From positions 248,001 to 312,000 of the forward strand of contig NZ_JAHSPR010000004.1 of NCBI RefSeq assembly GCF_019132845.1: a DNA stretch of 64,000 nt, given 5' to 3'. This DNA comes from Advenella alkanexedens. GTDB taxonomy: Bacteria > Pseudomonadota > Gammaproteobacteria > Burkholderiales > Burkholderiaceae_B. Under the pieces are notes generated by a model. The model was not told where the DNA came from. It saw only the letters and a program-made list of their open reading frames with translations, and searched no databases. The translations under genes and the position numbers were made by a program. Each line of letters begins with the position of its first letter. The stretch's first letter is position 1. Positions 63,856-64,000 of this stretch are shown here, piece by piece.

Positions 63856-64000
63856 GTTCACTGCTGCATAAGCAGCTTAGAAATTGACGGTAGGCGTAAT
63901 GCGGTGGGCTTCGTCGTTCACTGCTGCATAAGCAGCTTAGAAAGTAACGATATTCAGGCAAGGCATGGAAATAAAGTTCACTGCTGCATAAGCAGCTTAG
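63856..64000 (+). CRISPR. type I-F CRISPR array, leader end; continues past the window
   Basis: Repeats of 28 nt start GTTCACTGCTGCATAAGCAG and end CTTAGAAA. Copies are at 63856-63883 and 63916-63943; a third at 63976 is cut after 25 nt by the window end. Two spacers of exactly 32 nt lie at 63884-63915 and 63944-63975. The hairpin is CTGCT-gcata-AGCAG, cut by Csy4 after G20 to leave the CTTAGAAA handle. Repeats are identical where visible. Neither spacer was noticed elsewhere in the window. Confidence 0.98.

Noticed and set aside
63884-63975. Self-targeting by the two visible array spacers
   Set aside because: No match to either spacer was noticed within this window; the rest of the genome cannot be judged.

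Overview
The window reads as the chromosome of a betaproteobacterium of the order Burkholderiales, most likely Alcaligenaceae or a close relative. The reasons are the gene blocks (qor-tpiA-secG-tRNA-Leu; glmM-folP-ftsH-rlmE-yhbY-greA; dnaX-ybaB-recR with the SRP RNA beside it), an orphan Bug/TctC-type solute receptor, azurin, and the moderate base composition. No species is claimed. Most of the window is housekeeping sequence.

Layout. 1-5.1 kb: azurin (cut by the window start) behind an FNR-type box, tRNA-Leu(GAG), secG, tpiA, a quinone oxidoreductase, aspA, and a tRNA-Ser/tRNA-Leu pair. 5.4-9.6 kb: a small lipoprotein and a His-rich exported protein, tRNA-Pro, a Bug receptor, and a fused phosphotransferase/P-loop kinase. 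9.6-12.5 kb: a Zn/Cd/Pb ATPase with a divergent MerR-type regulator and an obvious operator. 12.5-21.4 kb: a phosphate block with pstSCAB (Pho box upstream of pstS), ppk1, ppx and an OlsB-like ornithine acyltransferase, but no phoU or phoBR. 21.5-27.7 kb: glmM, folP, ftsH, rlmE, yhbY, greA. 28-38.6 kb: a uracil/xanthine permease, a decayed ABC substrate-binding protein gene, a histidine phosphatase, a YchJ-like protein, an SDR, a ferritin-like bacterioferritin, carAB and an unknown periplasmic protein. 38.9-50.1 kb: tal, recR, ybaB, dnaX (with a probable gamma-subunit frameshift cassette), the SRP RNA, a very small trimeric autotransporter and an AddAB-like helicase/nuclease pair. 50.2-54.2 kb: two MaoC-fold proteins, a Liv-type binding protein and an acyl-CoA ligase.

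55-64 kb: a complete type I-F CRISPR-Cas locus: cas1, a cas2-cas3 fusion, csy1 (cas8f), csy2 (cas5f), csy3 (cas7f), csy4 (cas6f), a leader, and an array that runs off the window end (two full repeats, two 32-nt spacers and a partial third repeat). The most interesting element lies in the 321-bp gap between cas2-3 and csy1. Two degenerate repeats keep the Csy4 hairpin geometry and, in the first, 7 of 8 bases of the crRNA 5' handle. They flank a 25-nt pseudo-spacer whose first 18 bases recur exactly 83 bp downstream. That copy sits directly behind a type I-F CC PAM and over the -35 of a strong predicted csy1 promoter. It looks like a Cas-regulating guide RNA (CreR-type mini-CRISPR) by which the Csy complex represses its own operon. 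The CRISPR leader carries two perfect IHF consensus sites, the distal one inside a long inverted repeat. Upstream of cas1, an IS3-like fold-back element with a 3-bp duplication has split a TTCCCACGC...GCGTGGGAA palindrome.
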